Shown here one piece after another: positions 7,939-15,593 of a stretch of 64,000 nucleotides of DNA. Location: positions 1 through 64,000 of the forward strand of contig JAFVTS010000006.1 of NCBI GenBank assembly GCA_017503105.1. Direction: 5' to 3'. How positions within the stretch are numbered: position 1 is the stretch's first letter; each line of letters opens with the position of its first letter. The notes beneath the pieces were generated by a model that ran no database searches, had not been told where the DNA came from, and saw nothing but the letters and a program-made list of their open reading frames with translations. The translations under genes and the position numbers were made by a program. Origin of the DNA: Clostridia bacterium (GTDB lineage: Bacteria > Bacillota > Clostridia > Oscillospirales > CAG-272).

Positions 7939-9381
7939 GTGACAGTTACAAGATTCGCGCCGAGCCCCACGGGCTATATGCATATAGGAAATCTTCGCAC
8001 GGCGCTCTATTCATTTCTTATTTCCAAGCACGACGGAGGAAAGTTCATCCTCCGCATCGAGGACACGGACAGAGAAAGACTCGTCGAGGGTGCGACGGAC
8101 GTTATAAAGTCCACGCTCAAGATCACGAATATAACGTACGACGAGGGTCCCGACGTTGGCGGCGAGCACGGTCCTTACGTTCAGTCAGAGCGTAAAGAAA
8201 TATATATGGAATACGCGAAAAAGCTCGTAGAGCTCGGCGCGGCTTACTACTGCTTCTGCACCAAGGAGCGTCTTGAAAAGCTCCACGAGGAGGACGCGAC
8301 GGGCGGTTACGACAGGCATTGCCGCAACCTTTCCCCCGAAGAGGTCGAGAAGAATCTTAAAGCGGGCGTCCCCTTCGTTATAAGACAAAAAATGCCCCTT
8401 GAAGGCACGACGAGCTATACCGACAGCGTTTTCGGTGAGATCTCGATGAACAACTCCGAGCTTCAGGATCAGATACTTATGAAGGCTGACGGCTATCCCA
8501 CCTACAACTTCTGCCACGTGGTCGACGACTACCTTATGGGCGTGACGCACGTCGTCCGCGGTTCGGAATATCTCACCTCTACTCCCAAGTACGTTCTTCT
8601 CTACGACGCATTTGGCTGGGAGCGTCCCGTTTACGTTCACCTTCCCCTTCTTATGGGAAAGAACGAGGACGGCTCGGTTTCCAAGCTCTCCAAGCGTCAC
8701 GGCGCCGTTTCCTTCCAGGACCTTGTGGCTGACGGCTATCTTCCCGAGGCTGTAATAAACTACATCGCCCTTCTCGGTTGGTGCCCGAAGGAAACGAACA
8801 GCGAGTTCTTCACACTTGACGAGCTCAAATCCATCTTCACCATCGACGGCGTTTCAAAATCTCCCGCCGTGTTTGATTTTGAGAAGCTTCTTTGGTTCAA
8901 CGGCGAATATATCCACAAGCTTGAGGACGGCGAATTTGAAAAGCTCGTTGCCCCCTTCATCAAAACCGATATTCCCGAAAACGTCAACCGCCAAAAAATG
9001 CTCGCGCTTCTTAAAACGAGAATATCTAAGCTCTCCGAAATTGATGAGAAGATGTCGTTCTTCATCACTCTTCCCGATTACGAGAAGGAGCTCTTCTTAA
9101 ATAAGAAAAACAAGATCGCCGACTTCGACACACCCAAGACCGTTCTCACCGAGGCGCTCGGCATTCTCAGCGCACTTGACGCCTTTGATAACGACACGCT
9201 CTTTGCGGCGCTCTCGCCTCTTTCCGAAAAGCTCGGACTTAAAACGGGCGCTGTTATGTGGTGTATCAGAATCGCCGTTTCGGGTCTCTCGGCAACCCCC
9301 GGCGGAGCGACCGAGATTATGGAGGTTATCGGCAAGGCCGAATCACTTTCGAGAATCAAGGCGGCTCTTGCCAAGCTTTGA
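7939..9381 (+). CDS. gltX: Glutamyl-tRNA synthetase
   Basis: 480 residues. Class I synthetase charging tRNA-Glu with glutamate (and probably tRNA-Gln in Clostridia, for later amidation). The HIGH-type signature is PTGYMHIGNLRTALY and the KMSKS-type loop is KLSKRHG. GTG at 7939 is chosen because AGAGAGG precedes it by 8 bases and the family N-terminus TRFAPSPTG starts there. The in-frame ATG at 7873 overlaps the promoter. Monocistronic with a strong terminator. Confidence 0.97.
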   Translation: MTVTRFAPSPTGYMHIGNLRTALYSFLISKHDGGKFILRIEDTDRERLVEGATDVIKSTLKITNITYDEGPDVGGEHGPYVQSERKEIYMEYAKKLVELGAAYYCFCTKERLEKLHEEDATGGYDRHCRNLSPEEVEKNLKAGVPFVIRQKMPLEGTTSYTDSVFGEISMNNSELQDQILMKADGYPTYNFCHVVDDYLMGVTHVVRGSEYLTSTPKYVLLYDAFGWERPVYVHLPLLMGKNEDGSVSKLSKRHGAVSFQDLVADGYLPEAVINYIALLGWCPKETNSEFFTLDELKSIFTIDGVSKSPAVFDFEKLLWFNGEYIHKLEDGEFEKLVAPFIKTDIPENVNRQKMLALLKTRISKLSEIDEKMSFFITLPDYEKELFLNKKNKIADFDTPKTVLTEALGILSALDAFDNDTLFAALSPLSEKLGLKTGAVMWCIRIAVSGLSATPGGATEIMEVIGKAESLSRIKAALAKL

Positions 9382-9411
9382 TCTATAAAGACTTGATTTT
9401 CCCCGAAACTT

Positions 9412-9448
9412 AAAAAAGGTACCGTGTTTTTTGCACGGTACCTTTTTT
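9412..9448 (+). terminator. gltX terminator
   Basis: AAAAAAGGTACCGTG (9412-9426) and CACGGTACCTTTTTT (9434-9448) form a perfect stem with a U-tract. It is usable in both directions, so it also serves ksgA on the minus strand. Confidence 0.9.
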
Positions 9449-9472
9449 CTTTATTTTCGGAATACCACAGCT

Positions 9473-10327
9473 TTACTTTGCAAGCAGATCGGAAAGCTTA
9501 ACGAAATCCTCCGTCGAAAGCCGCTCGCCTCTCACCGTCTCCGAGTGTCCGATAGCAACTATCGCCTCGCAAAGCTCCTCTCTTGAATAGCGCGGAAGCT
9601 TTGCCGAAAGAGCGTTCACGAGCGTTTTGCGCCGCATTTCAAACGCTGCCTTGATAAGCGCGCGGAACAGCTTTTCGTCCTTAGGTGAATATTTAGGCTC
9701 CTTATAAAGGTCTATCCTTACCACGGCGCTGTCTACCTTGGGCGCGGGCACGAAGCAGCCCGCAGGAACCTTGAAGAGCCTTTTCACCGTGCCGTAAAAG
9801 CCGATAGAGGCGGTTATAGCGCCCCAATCCGACGACCCGGGCTCTGCCGAAAGCCTTGCGGCGACCTCCTTTTGCACCATTACGGTGATAGTGTCGAATT
9901 TCACCCCCGACTCAAGAAGGCGCATAAGTATGGGAGTCGTAATATAATAAGGAAGATTGGCGCAGACCGACACGGGCTTTCCGTCGGAATATTTTTCTAC
10001 CAGCTCGCCAAGGTCTATATCCATAACGTCGGCGTTTATGACCGTGACGTTATCAAATTCCGCAAGAGTCTTGTCGAGCACGGGAATGAGCCCCTTGTCT
10101 ATCTCTATCGCAACGACGCGCGAAAAGCGCATAGCAAGCTCCTGCGTCAGGCACCCGACCCCGGGGCCTATTTCAATAACGAGCCTGTCCGAGGTGTCGG
10201 CGCAGCTCTCCGCTATCTCTTCGGGTATCATACGGTTATTTAAGAAATTCTGTCCGAATTCCTTGCGAAACGTTATCCCCGCCTCGCTCATCAAGCTCTT
10301 TATGACTGATAAATTGCAAAGATCCAT
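9473..10327 (-). CDS. ksgA: 16S rRNA (adenine1518/1519-N6,N6)-dimethyltransferase
   Basis: 284 residues, normal for RsmA/KsgA. It dimethylates two adjacent adenines in the 3' hairpin of 16S rRNA late in small-subunit assembly. Signatures: FGQNFLNN, VIEIGPGVGCLTQEL (SAM motif I), ANLPYYI (catalytic motif IV) and a C-terminal CFVPAPKVDSAVVR segment. GGAG precedes the ATG by 6 bases. The gene is divergent from tRNA-Thr. Confidence 0.96.
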   Translation of the reverse strand: MDLCNLSVIKSLMSEAGITFRKEFGQNFLNNRMIPEEIAESCADTSDRLVIEIGPGVGCLTQELAMRFSRVVAIEIDKGLIPVLDKTLAEFDNVTVINADVMDIDLGELVEKYSDGKPVSVCANLPYYITTPILMRLLESGVKFDTITVMVQKEVAARLSAEPGSSDWGAITASIGFYGTVKRLFKVPAGCFVPAPKVDSAVVRIDLYKEPKYSPKDEKLFRALIKAAFEMRRKTLVNALSAKLPRYSREELCEAIVAIGHSETVRGERLSTEDFVKLSDLLAK

Positions 10328-10379
10328 TACTCACTCCAAAAAACAGAAAGAAAAAACGCAAATATTTTTCCTTTTCCTA

Positions 10380-10408
10380 TTGACAAACGTAAAATTTATT
10401 GGTATAAT
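10380..10408 (+). promoter_or_regulatory. tRNA-Thr promoter
   Basis: TTGACA (10380-10385), 17-base spacer, TATAAT (10403-10408): perfect consensus, 18 bases ahead of the mature tRNA. Confidence 0.9.
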
Positions 10409-10425
10409 ATATAAGCATTCAAAGT

Positions 10426-10501
10426 GCTGGTGTGGCTCAGTTGGTAGAGCAGTTGATTCGTAATCAACAGGTCACCGGTTCAAGTCCGGTCACCAGCTCC
10501 A
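10426..10501 (+). tRNA. tRNA-Thr (anticodon CGT), CCA encoded
   Basis: Full cloverleaf: acceptor GCTGGTG/CACCAGC, D arm GCTC/GAGC, anticodon stem GTTGA/TCAAC with CGT at 10459-10461, T arm ACCGG/CCGGT with TTCAAGT loop. The discriminator is T and CCA is encoded in the DNA. Reads ACG codons. Confidence 0.95.
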
Positions 10502-10502
10502 A

Positions 10503-10527
10503 GATCCCCTTTCAAAGGGGATTTTTT
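10503..10527 (+). terminator. tRNA-Thr terminator
   Basis: ATCCCCTTT pairs with AAAGGGGAT across one base and is followed by TTTTTT. Confidence 0.85.
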
Positions 10528-10709
10528 ATTTTCCTTAAATATTATACATCTTTTTTTCCGATTAGTCAATCGCTATTTTGAATAATTCAGGTTCTTCCTT
10601 CTGCAAATTTACGTTATTTCACGGCCAGAGCTTTCGGAAAACGTCAAAACCGCCACCCCTTCATCACGCCCGACGTGAGAACGAAAAAGCTTTTTTACTC
10701 GGAAATCAC

Positions 10710-10738
10710 TTGACAAAACGCGAATACTTTGTTATAAT
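10710..10738 (+). promoter_or_regulatory. tRNA-Gly promoter
   Basis: TTGACA (10710-10715), 17-base spacer, TATAAT (10733-10738): perfect consensus. The stretch 10528-10709 between the two tRNA units shows no gene. Confidence 0.9.
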
Positions 10739-10757
10739 ACATAATAGATTTTAATAA

Positions 10758-10831
10758 GCAGGCATAGTTTAGTGGTAGAATCTCGGCTTCCCAAGCCGAT
10801 CGTGCGGGTTCGATTCCCGTTGCCTGCTCCA
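10758..10831 (+). tRNA. tRNA-Gly (anticodon CCC), CCA encoded
   Basis: Acceptor GCAGGCA/TGCCTGC, anticodon stem TCGGC/GCCGA with CCC at 10790-10792, T loop TTCGATT, discriminator T, encoded CCA. Reads GGG codons. Confidence 0.94.
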
Positions 10832-10880
10832 AAAAAAGCTGTATCGTTAGAGAGTCACTCTAAAGGATAGTTTTGCAAGA

Positions 10881-10920
10881 ATACGGTATATCTTAAAAGA
10901 GATATGCCGTATTTTGCTTT
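10881..10920 (+). terminator. tRNA-Gly terminator
   Basis: ATACGGTATATCT pairs with AGATATGCCGTAT (one G-U pair) and is followed by TTTGCTTTTG. Further perfect stem-loops follow at about 10916-10935 and 10940-10961. Confidence 0.7.
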
Positions 10921-10980
10921 TGTGTCTACAAAAGCAGTGCTTGTCAGGAAAATTGACAAGTCATAGGCGAACATAAAAAA

Positions 10981-11427
10981 GGCTCCCTTGTGTAAAGGGA
11001 GCTGTCAGCGAAGCTGACTGAGGGATTGTTCTACGAGCTGATCAATATATTCACAAACACCTCGAAAGTTTTTATGTATTTCCGTATTCGGTATTCTGAT
11101 AACCGTTAATCCGTATTCTTCAAGAAAGGCGGTTCTTTCTTCGTCATATCGCTTTCCTTCCTCGCTATAATGCCCAGAACCGTCAAGCTCTATAATGAGC
11201 TTAGCCTCTGCACAGTAAAAATCTGCAATATACCTTCCGAGAACCTTTTGGCGCGAAAAGCGGATGGGGTAGGTACGCAGAAAATCATACCAAAGGTGTT
11301 TTTCTTCTTTTGTCATATTCTTTCGCAACATTTTTGCGGTTGGCACAATATCTTTATTGTGTTTTCTCTGCATTACAATCCCTCCGTCACGCTGCCGCGT
11401 GCCACCTCCCTTTACACAAGGGAGGCT
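10981..11427 (-). mobile_element. Repeat-bounded element carrying a DUF559 nuclease gene
   Basis: The left end (10981-11030) is identical to 60-109. The right end (11374-11427) corresponds to 130-183. Between the ends lies one ORF whose ATG begins at the exact base next to the right repeat. The right end supplies GGAGG as ribosome binding site. The left end supplies the last seven codons and the stop. The inner hairpin of the right end differs between the two copies (CACGGC..GCCGTG against CACGC..GCGTG) but still pairs. I call it mobile by inference, from two copies in different contexts. No transposase and no target duplication are visible. Confidence 0.6.
11005..11373 (-). CDS. DUF559 endonuclease-domain protein (Vsr/PD-(D/E)XK fold)
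   Basis: 122 residues, a whole DUF559 domain. Candidate catalytic residues of the PD-(D/E)XK/Vsr-like fold are Asp51 in GRYIADFYC, and Glu62, Asp64 and His68 in IIELDGSGH. The N-terminal LRKNMTKEEKHLWYDFLR is the family signature. It is entirely inside the repeat-bounded element: GGAGG from the right repeat precedes ATG, and residues 116-122 plus the stop are read from the left repeat. Biochemical role of the family is not established. It may act on the element itself, or be a cargo nuclease. Confidence 0.9.
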   Translation of the reverse strand: MQRKHNKDIVPTAKMLRKNMTKEEKHLWYDFLRTYPIRFSRQKVLGRYIADFYCAEAKLIIELDGSGHYSEEGKRYDEERTAFLEEYGLTVIRIPNTEIHKNFRGVCEYIDQLVEQSLSQLR

Positions 11428-12023
11428 CTTGTGCTGACTGTTACGTATGCGTGATCTGTTTCAAATTCATTTATGATCTTAAGCTTGGATATTGAAAGAT
11501 AGCTACGTATATCATTAGGATTATCGGGATATATTTTTACCTTTCTATCACCCATATCGATATACTCATTCTGATTTTTATCGATCGACAAAACAAAAAG
11601 TCCGTTATTAGTCAGCAAATCCGCAATTTTTTGTATAGCTGATAACTTATCTTGTATATGCATAAAGGTTAATGACGAGTATATTACATCAAACTGTGCC
11701 TCAAATTCACAAGACATAAAATTGCCGCAAATAAGTTTTATATTTTGATACGCTGATAGGTTTTCAGTTGCTCTCCCAATTGTCTTTTCGGATATATCTA
11801 TTCCACACAAGCTGTTACAATTTGGTGCAACCTTGATGGCAAGTCGCCCTGTTCCAATTCCTATTTCTAAAACGGATTTGCTTTTATCAAGCTGCATACT
11901 CTCGATAAACTTATCTCCGTCCCACTTGTCCATATAATCTCTCAGAGGTTTAGGATCACGGGCAGGGTCATTGTTTTCGTCAATTAGCTTGTTATAATGC
12001 TCAATCACCTTTTTCATAAGCAT
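11412..12023 (-). CDS. Class I SAM-dependent methyltransferase with repeat-derived C-terminus
   Basis: 203 residues from the ATG at 12023, which follows AAAGGAAAG. SAM motif I is VLEIGIGTGRLAIK, acidic motif II is CGIDIS, and a motif IV-like FDVIYSSLTFMHI follows. Substrate unknown. The last four codons and the stop lie in the right end of the repeat element, so its insertion replaced or extended the natural C-terminus by a few residues. The coding sequence is visibly richer in A+T than its neighbours, which suggests acquisition by transfer. A more upstream ATG at 12125 lies across a terminator hairpin and is rejected. Confidence 0.85.
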   Translation of the reverse strand: MLMKKVIEHYNKLIDENNDPARDPKPLRDYMDKWDGDKFIESMQLDKSKSVLEIGIGTGRLAIKVAPNCNSLCGIDISEKTIGRATENLSAYQNIKLICGNFMSCEFEAQFDVIYSSLTFMHIQDKLSAIQKIADLLTNNGLFVLSIDKNQNEYIDMGDRKVKIYPDNPNDIRSYLSISKLKIINEFETDHAYVTVSTRASLV

Positions 12024-12064
12024 CTTTCCTTTTCTCTTTAAAATTATTGTCTTTATTATAACAC

Positions 12065-12095
12065 AAAAACCGCAGAAAATCAATCTGCGGTTTTT
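12065..12095. terminator. Terminator between the P-type ATPase and the methyltransferase
   Basis: AAAAACCGCAGA (12065-12076) and TCTGCGGTTTTT (12084-12095) form a perfect stem with T-runs on both strands. It most likely ends the ATPase transcript. Confidence 0.8.
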
Positions 12096-12184
12096 GTTTT
12101 CTGTCGGTAGGTAATGTACTCCCAAAACTGTCCTTAAGAGTACGTCCCATTTTGATACAGCTTTTTTTGAGCTTATTTATCAAA

Positions 12185-12224
12185 TTTATTTTAATTTATA
12201 CACGTTTATTTTAATTTATACACG
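12185..12224. repeat. 20-bp tandem duplication across the ATPase stop codon
   Basis: A 20-bp A+T-rich unit beginning TTTATTTTAATTT occurs twice in direct succession (12185-12204 and 12205-12224). The second copy holds the last codons and stop of the ATPase gene. This could be a slippage duplication or a scar of an excised insertion. Confidence 0.85.
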
Positions 12225-14797
12225 ATCCGCCTTAAAAAATCGAACAAAAGAACGCTTGACGAAAGACCTATGACAGGTAAAAGATCGTGCGCCGAAAGCG
12301 GTACGGTTCTGAACACTGCACCGCCGAAATATATCATAAGCACCTGGATCGCCGAGATCAGGAGCATTATTATGATAAACGGCTTATTTTTTCCGATGTT
12401 AGAGAATATCCACAGCCGCTCGCTCCTCGCCGAGAGCGCGTTGAATATACCCGCAAACACGAACAGCGCGTAAAACGCCGTCAGATAGACCGCCGTATCT
12501 CCGTCTTTGACGTATCTTTCCCTGAAGAAATCAAGCTTTAAGAAGGCAACGCAAAGCCCGAGCGTATAAAGCCCCGTAAAAATAATTCCGTTCAGCATCT
12601 CGCGCGAGAGTATCGGCTCTTCTCTTTTCTTCGGCTTTTCCTTCATATAATATTTGAGCGCAGGCTCACCCGCGAACGCAAGACCGCCGAGTGTGTCCAT
12701 AATTATATTTATCCAAAGCATCTGTATTACCGTTATTGGATTGTCTATACCGATAAACTGACCTATCAGGGAAACTCCGCACGCGGCGAGATTCATTATC
12801 AGCTGGAAGGTGATGAATTTTCTTATCGATCTGAATATCATTCTTCCATAAAGAACGGTCTTCCCTATCGCTCCGAGGCTGTTGTCAAGTATAACGACGT
12901 CAGCGGCTCCCTTGGCAACGTCTGTGCCGTCACCCATAGCGAAGCCCACGTCAGCAAGCTTTAAGGACGGCGCGTCGTTTATTCCGTCGCCCGTCATTCC
13001 GACGACGAGCTCAAGCTCTTGAGCAAGCTTTACGAGTCGCATTTTATCGGACGGTAACGCTCGGGCTATGACCCTGAGTTTCGGTATGATAGCTTTCACC
13101 TCTTCGTCACTCAGATTCTGGAGCTCCGCCGAGGTAAGCGCGACGTGTCCTGCGCTTTTTTTGTAAATTCCGCATTCCTCCGCAATACTGCAAGCGGTTT
13201 TTATTCCGTCACCCGTCAGCATTACCGTTTGTATCCCCGCGCCGCTGATGACCGACACGGCTTCCTTTACCCCTCGGCGCAGCTTATCCTTAAGCAAGAT
13301 CAGCGCCACGAACGTCATATTCTCCCACTCCCCGTCACATACCGCGACGGCGATGGCTCTGTCGCCTCTTTGCGTTGCTTCGGAATACGCTCGCTTTACG
13401 GCATCAAGAGTGCTCGCAACACAGGCTCCGTTTTTGTCAATACGGTACTTTGATCTTGAAATTATCAGTTCTGCCGCGCCTTTTATTACCGTTTTTCCGT
13501 TTTTTAACGTTATGTACGAAATTTTATCTTCGCTCGAAAACGGCTTTTTCTTAATTATATCGACCTTTTCCGCTCCGTCGTTCAAGAAGAATTCGGCAAC
13601 CGCTCTGTCAGTCGCGTTGCCGCCCGTCACGAGCTTGCCCGTAAGCTCCGTGTCGGTGTTATATTTCGCGTTTATACAAAGAAGCTCGTATACCGTGGGG
13701 AGCTTCGATAAAGCTGCCGAGGATTTGAAAACGCCGTCCTCGGTGACAACCGCGTCGCACTCAAGCTTGCCCGTCGTCAGCGTTCCCGTTTTGTCGGTAA
13801 AGAGGATGTTCAATGACCCGGCGGTCTCTATTCCGACGAGCTTTTTCACAAGCACCTTATCCCGAAGCATCTTACGCATATTCGCCGACAGTATAACCGT
13901 TATCATCATCGGAAGCCCCTCGGGCACGGCAACTACCACGACCGTTATCATAAGCGTCAGAGCGTGAAGAAGGTTCTCAAAGAGCAAAGCTCCGTCGGAA
14001 AGAGCAAGAGCCGTTTTCCGAAGGTCAAATCCAAGATCGGCGACGTAAGTATTAAAAAGATAGGTAAGTCCGACGAGTATTGCCATAACGTACCCTATCT
14101 TGCTTATCTGAGATGCAAGCTTTGATAGACGAAGCTTCAACGGACTTTCCCGCGTGCTTGTCTGAACGTCCTTTGCCACACCGCCGTAAAACGTGCTCTC
14201 ACCCACTCTGCCAACGCGCATAACGCCCGAACCGCCCGTAACCACGGAGCCTCGAAAGACTTGCCCCTCGTTCTCAAGACGCCACTCGGAAAAGCTTCCC
14301 GCGCTCTTTTTATTGACGTCGGCACTCTCGCCGTTAAGCGCGGATTGGTTGACGCTGACAGCCCCGTCTATCATAACTCCGTCAGCACCGACCGTCTCAC
14401 CCGGACCGAGGAGTACAAGGTCGCCGACTACGGCATCCGACAGGTCGACGACACTGACGCTCCCATCGCGTACGACTCTTATCTTTATTCCCGAATTTTC
14501 CTTCTCAAGGCTTTCGAACGCCCGCTCGCTCCCAAGCTCGGAAACGGTGGACACCGTCGTTGCTATCAGTACGGCGCAAAGTATACCTCCGACCTCAAGA
14601 AAATTGCAATGCCCGAACGTGAAGATCACCTCGATAAGAAGAGCCGCCAGCAGCACTTTTATTATAGGATCGGAAAGATTATTGAAAAACTGCCTGAAGA
14701 ATCCGATTCGCCGCTCCTTGACAAGCTCGTTTCTTCCGTACCTTTCTCTTGATTCGATTACCTCTTCCGGGCTTAGCCCCTTATATTCCTTTTTCAT
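12206..14797 (-). CDS. Cation-translocating P-type ATPase, calcium type
   Basis: 863 residues. P2 ATPase layout: N-terminal cation ATPase domain, transmembrane pair about 40-85, actuator with NGESADV near 155, transmembrane segments near 235-300 with the PEGLP ion-site motif at 292-296. Then phosphorylation Asp335 in FTDKTGTLTTG, the hinge MTGDGINDAPSLK, and a C-terminal transmembrane cluster. The PEGLP-with-ATPase order matches PMCA/SERCA-type calcium exporters. Substrate is inferred from family, not proven. Start after GGAGG. Monocistronic. Confidence 0.92.
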   Translation of the reverse strand: MKKEYKGLSPEEVIESRERYGRNELVKERRIGFFRQFFNNLSDPIIKVLLAALLIEVIFTFGHCNFLEVGGILCAVLIATTVSTVSELGSERAFESLEKENSGIKIRVVRDGSVSVVDLSDAVVGDLVLLGPGETVGADGVMIDGAVSVNQSALNGESADVNKKSAGSFSEWRLENEGQVFRGSVVTGGSGVMRVGRVGESTFYGGVAKDVQTSTRESPLKLRLSKLASQISKIGYVMAILVGLTYLFNTYVADLGFDLRKTALALSDGALLFENLLHALTLMITVVVVAVPEGLPMMITVILSANMRKMLRDKVLVKKLVGIETAGSLNILFTDKTGTLTTGKLECDAVVTEDGVFKSSAALSKLPTVYELLCINAKYNTDTELTGKLVTGGNATDRAVAEFFLNDGAEKVDIIKKKPFSSEDKISYITLKNGKTVIKGAAELIISRSKYRIDKNGACVASTLDAVKRAYSEATQRGDRAIAVAVCDGEWENMTFVALILLKDKLRRGVKEAVSVISGAGIQTVMLTGDGIKTACSIAEECGIYKKSAGHVALTSAELQNLSDEEVKAIIPKLRVIARALPSDKMRLVKLAQELELVVGMTGDGINDAPSLKLADVGFAMGDGTDVAKGAADVVILDNSLGAIGKTVLYGRMIFRSIRKFITFQLIMNLAACGVSLIGQFIGIDNPITVIQMLWINIIMDTLGGLAFAGEPALKYYMKEKPKKREEPILSREMLNGIIFTGLYTLGLCVAFLKLDFFRERYVKDGDTAVYLTAFYALFVFAGIFNALSARSERLWIFSNIGKNKPFIIIMLLISAIQVLMIYFGGAVFRTVPLSAHDLLPVIGLSSSVLLFDFLRRIVYKLK

Positions 14798-14880
14798 TTT
14801 TGCCTCCTTTTTTGATCCTTTTAATCATATGAAGAGCGGTGCGCAAAAATGATATATAAAAGCAAAGGCTAAAACAAAGA

Positions 14881-14919
14881 AAAAAACGCCCCCGCGCGCA
14901 AAATCTGCCGCAGAAGCGT
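14881..14919 (-). terminator. Terminator downstream of the 6S RNA locus
   Basis: On the minus strand ACGCTTCTGCG pairs with CGCGGGGGCGT (11 bp, several G-U pairs) and is followed by TTTTTT. It separates the RNA locus from the ATPase gene. Confidence 0.7.
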
Positions 14920-15004
14920 CTTGCATATTAAATATAAAGCTCGTGTACCCCGAAAAGCATAAGCTCTCGAAAAGGGGTAAAGCCAAAGGACAAAAAAGTA
15001 AACT

Positions 15005-15215
15005 TGATCCCCGCGATGGCCGTGTATCGGAAAAATTTAACCCTGTTTATGACAGGTGGGTGCTCTCTCTTTTGCTTTGCGCTTCCAACGTCCGCCGAAA
15101 GAGGGCATAAAAGCAGCTCTTTGGCGGGAGGCCTGCATCCCACAAAAGAAGTCCAAGCTCCCTTAATTAGTGTGTAGGTTCAAATATCGCGATATCACGC
15201 ACCCCGCAGGTTTCG
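15005..15215 (-). ncRNA. ssrS: Probable 6S RNA
   Basis: The gene-free block folds as a long rod. The 5' CCTGCG pairs with 3' CGCGGG, then GCGTG-A-TATCG pairs with CGATA-CACG. The segment TTTGAACCT faces AGGGTTAAA at the edge of an internal bubble, and the rest, including GATGCAGGCCTCCC and CCCACCTGT, forms the distal stem. Length near 205 nt and this central-bubble architecture fit 6S RNA, which traps sigma-A RNA polymerase. Boundaries are approximate. An RNase P or tmRNA assignment is not supported, since their signature sequences are absent. Confidence 0.62.
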
Positions 15216-15225
15216 CTCTGAAATT

Positions 15226-15507
15226 TTATTCTTCTTCAAACAGCATATCGTCGAAGTAATCCGCCGCACGGTCGAATTCCTCGTCGTCCTCAATGCTCTC
15301 AAGCGTCATCTCGTCACCCTCGCCCTCTGCGCGAAGGATAACGTATTCCTCGACCTCCTCGTCAGCGGGGATCAGCGCAAGATAAGTCTTTCCGTCTATA
15401 TCCGCCTTGCCGAGAAGCTCAAAATCCTTTTCTTCACCCGTTTCCTCGTCGGTGAGCGTAAGGATCGGAACCTCTGCTTCTTCAAAATTCTTTTCTATAT
15501 CTGCCAT
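15226..15507 (-). CDS. DUF1292 domain protein
   Basis: 93 residues, very acidic. It has the DUF1292 pattern: ILTLTDEETGEEKDFELL, then a YLALIPADE strand, EEYVILRAEG, and an acidic tail. Function of the family is unknown; it is common in Firmicutes next to housekeeping genes. Its own promoter lies just after the lipoprotein gene, and the probable 6S RNA begins a few bases after its stop. A second DUF1292 gene lies at 18493-18795. Confidence 0.88.
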   Translation of the reverse strand: MADIEKNFEEAEVPILTLTDEETGEEKDFELLGKADIDGKTYLALIPADEEVEEYVILRAEGEGDEMTLESIEDDEEFDRAADYFDDMLFEEE

Positions 15508-15545
15508 TTGATCTTAAGTCTCCCTATCAATATTATTACACTTAT

Positions 15546-15574
15546 ATTTTATATTATACCAATTAAAATGTCAA
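15546..15574 (-). promoter_or_regulatory. Promoter of the DUF1292 gene
   Basis: Minus-strand TTGACA (15574-15569), 17-base spacer, TAAAAT (15551-15546). A TATAAT also occurs 10 bases after TTGACA but at unusable spacing. Transcription could continue into the 6S RNA locus. Confidence 0.7.
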
Positions 15575-15593
15575 TATATTTTTTGAAAACATT

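Noticed and set aside
12001..12183. Small minus-strand ORF between the ATPase and methyltransferase genes
   Set aside because: It runs across a strong terminator hairpin and the region before the methyltransferase start, and shows no recognisable family.
14928..15143. Minus-strand ORF inside the 6S RNA block
   Set aside because: The sequence is better explained as a structured RNA, and the ORF has no ribosome binding site or homology that I recognise.
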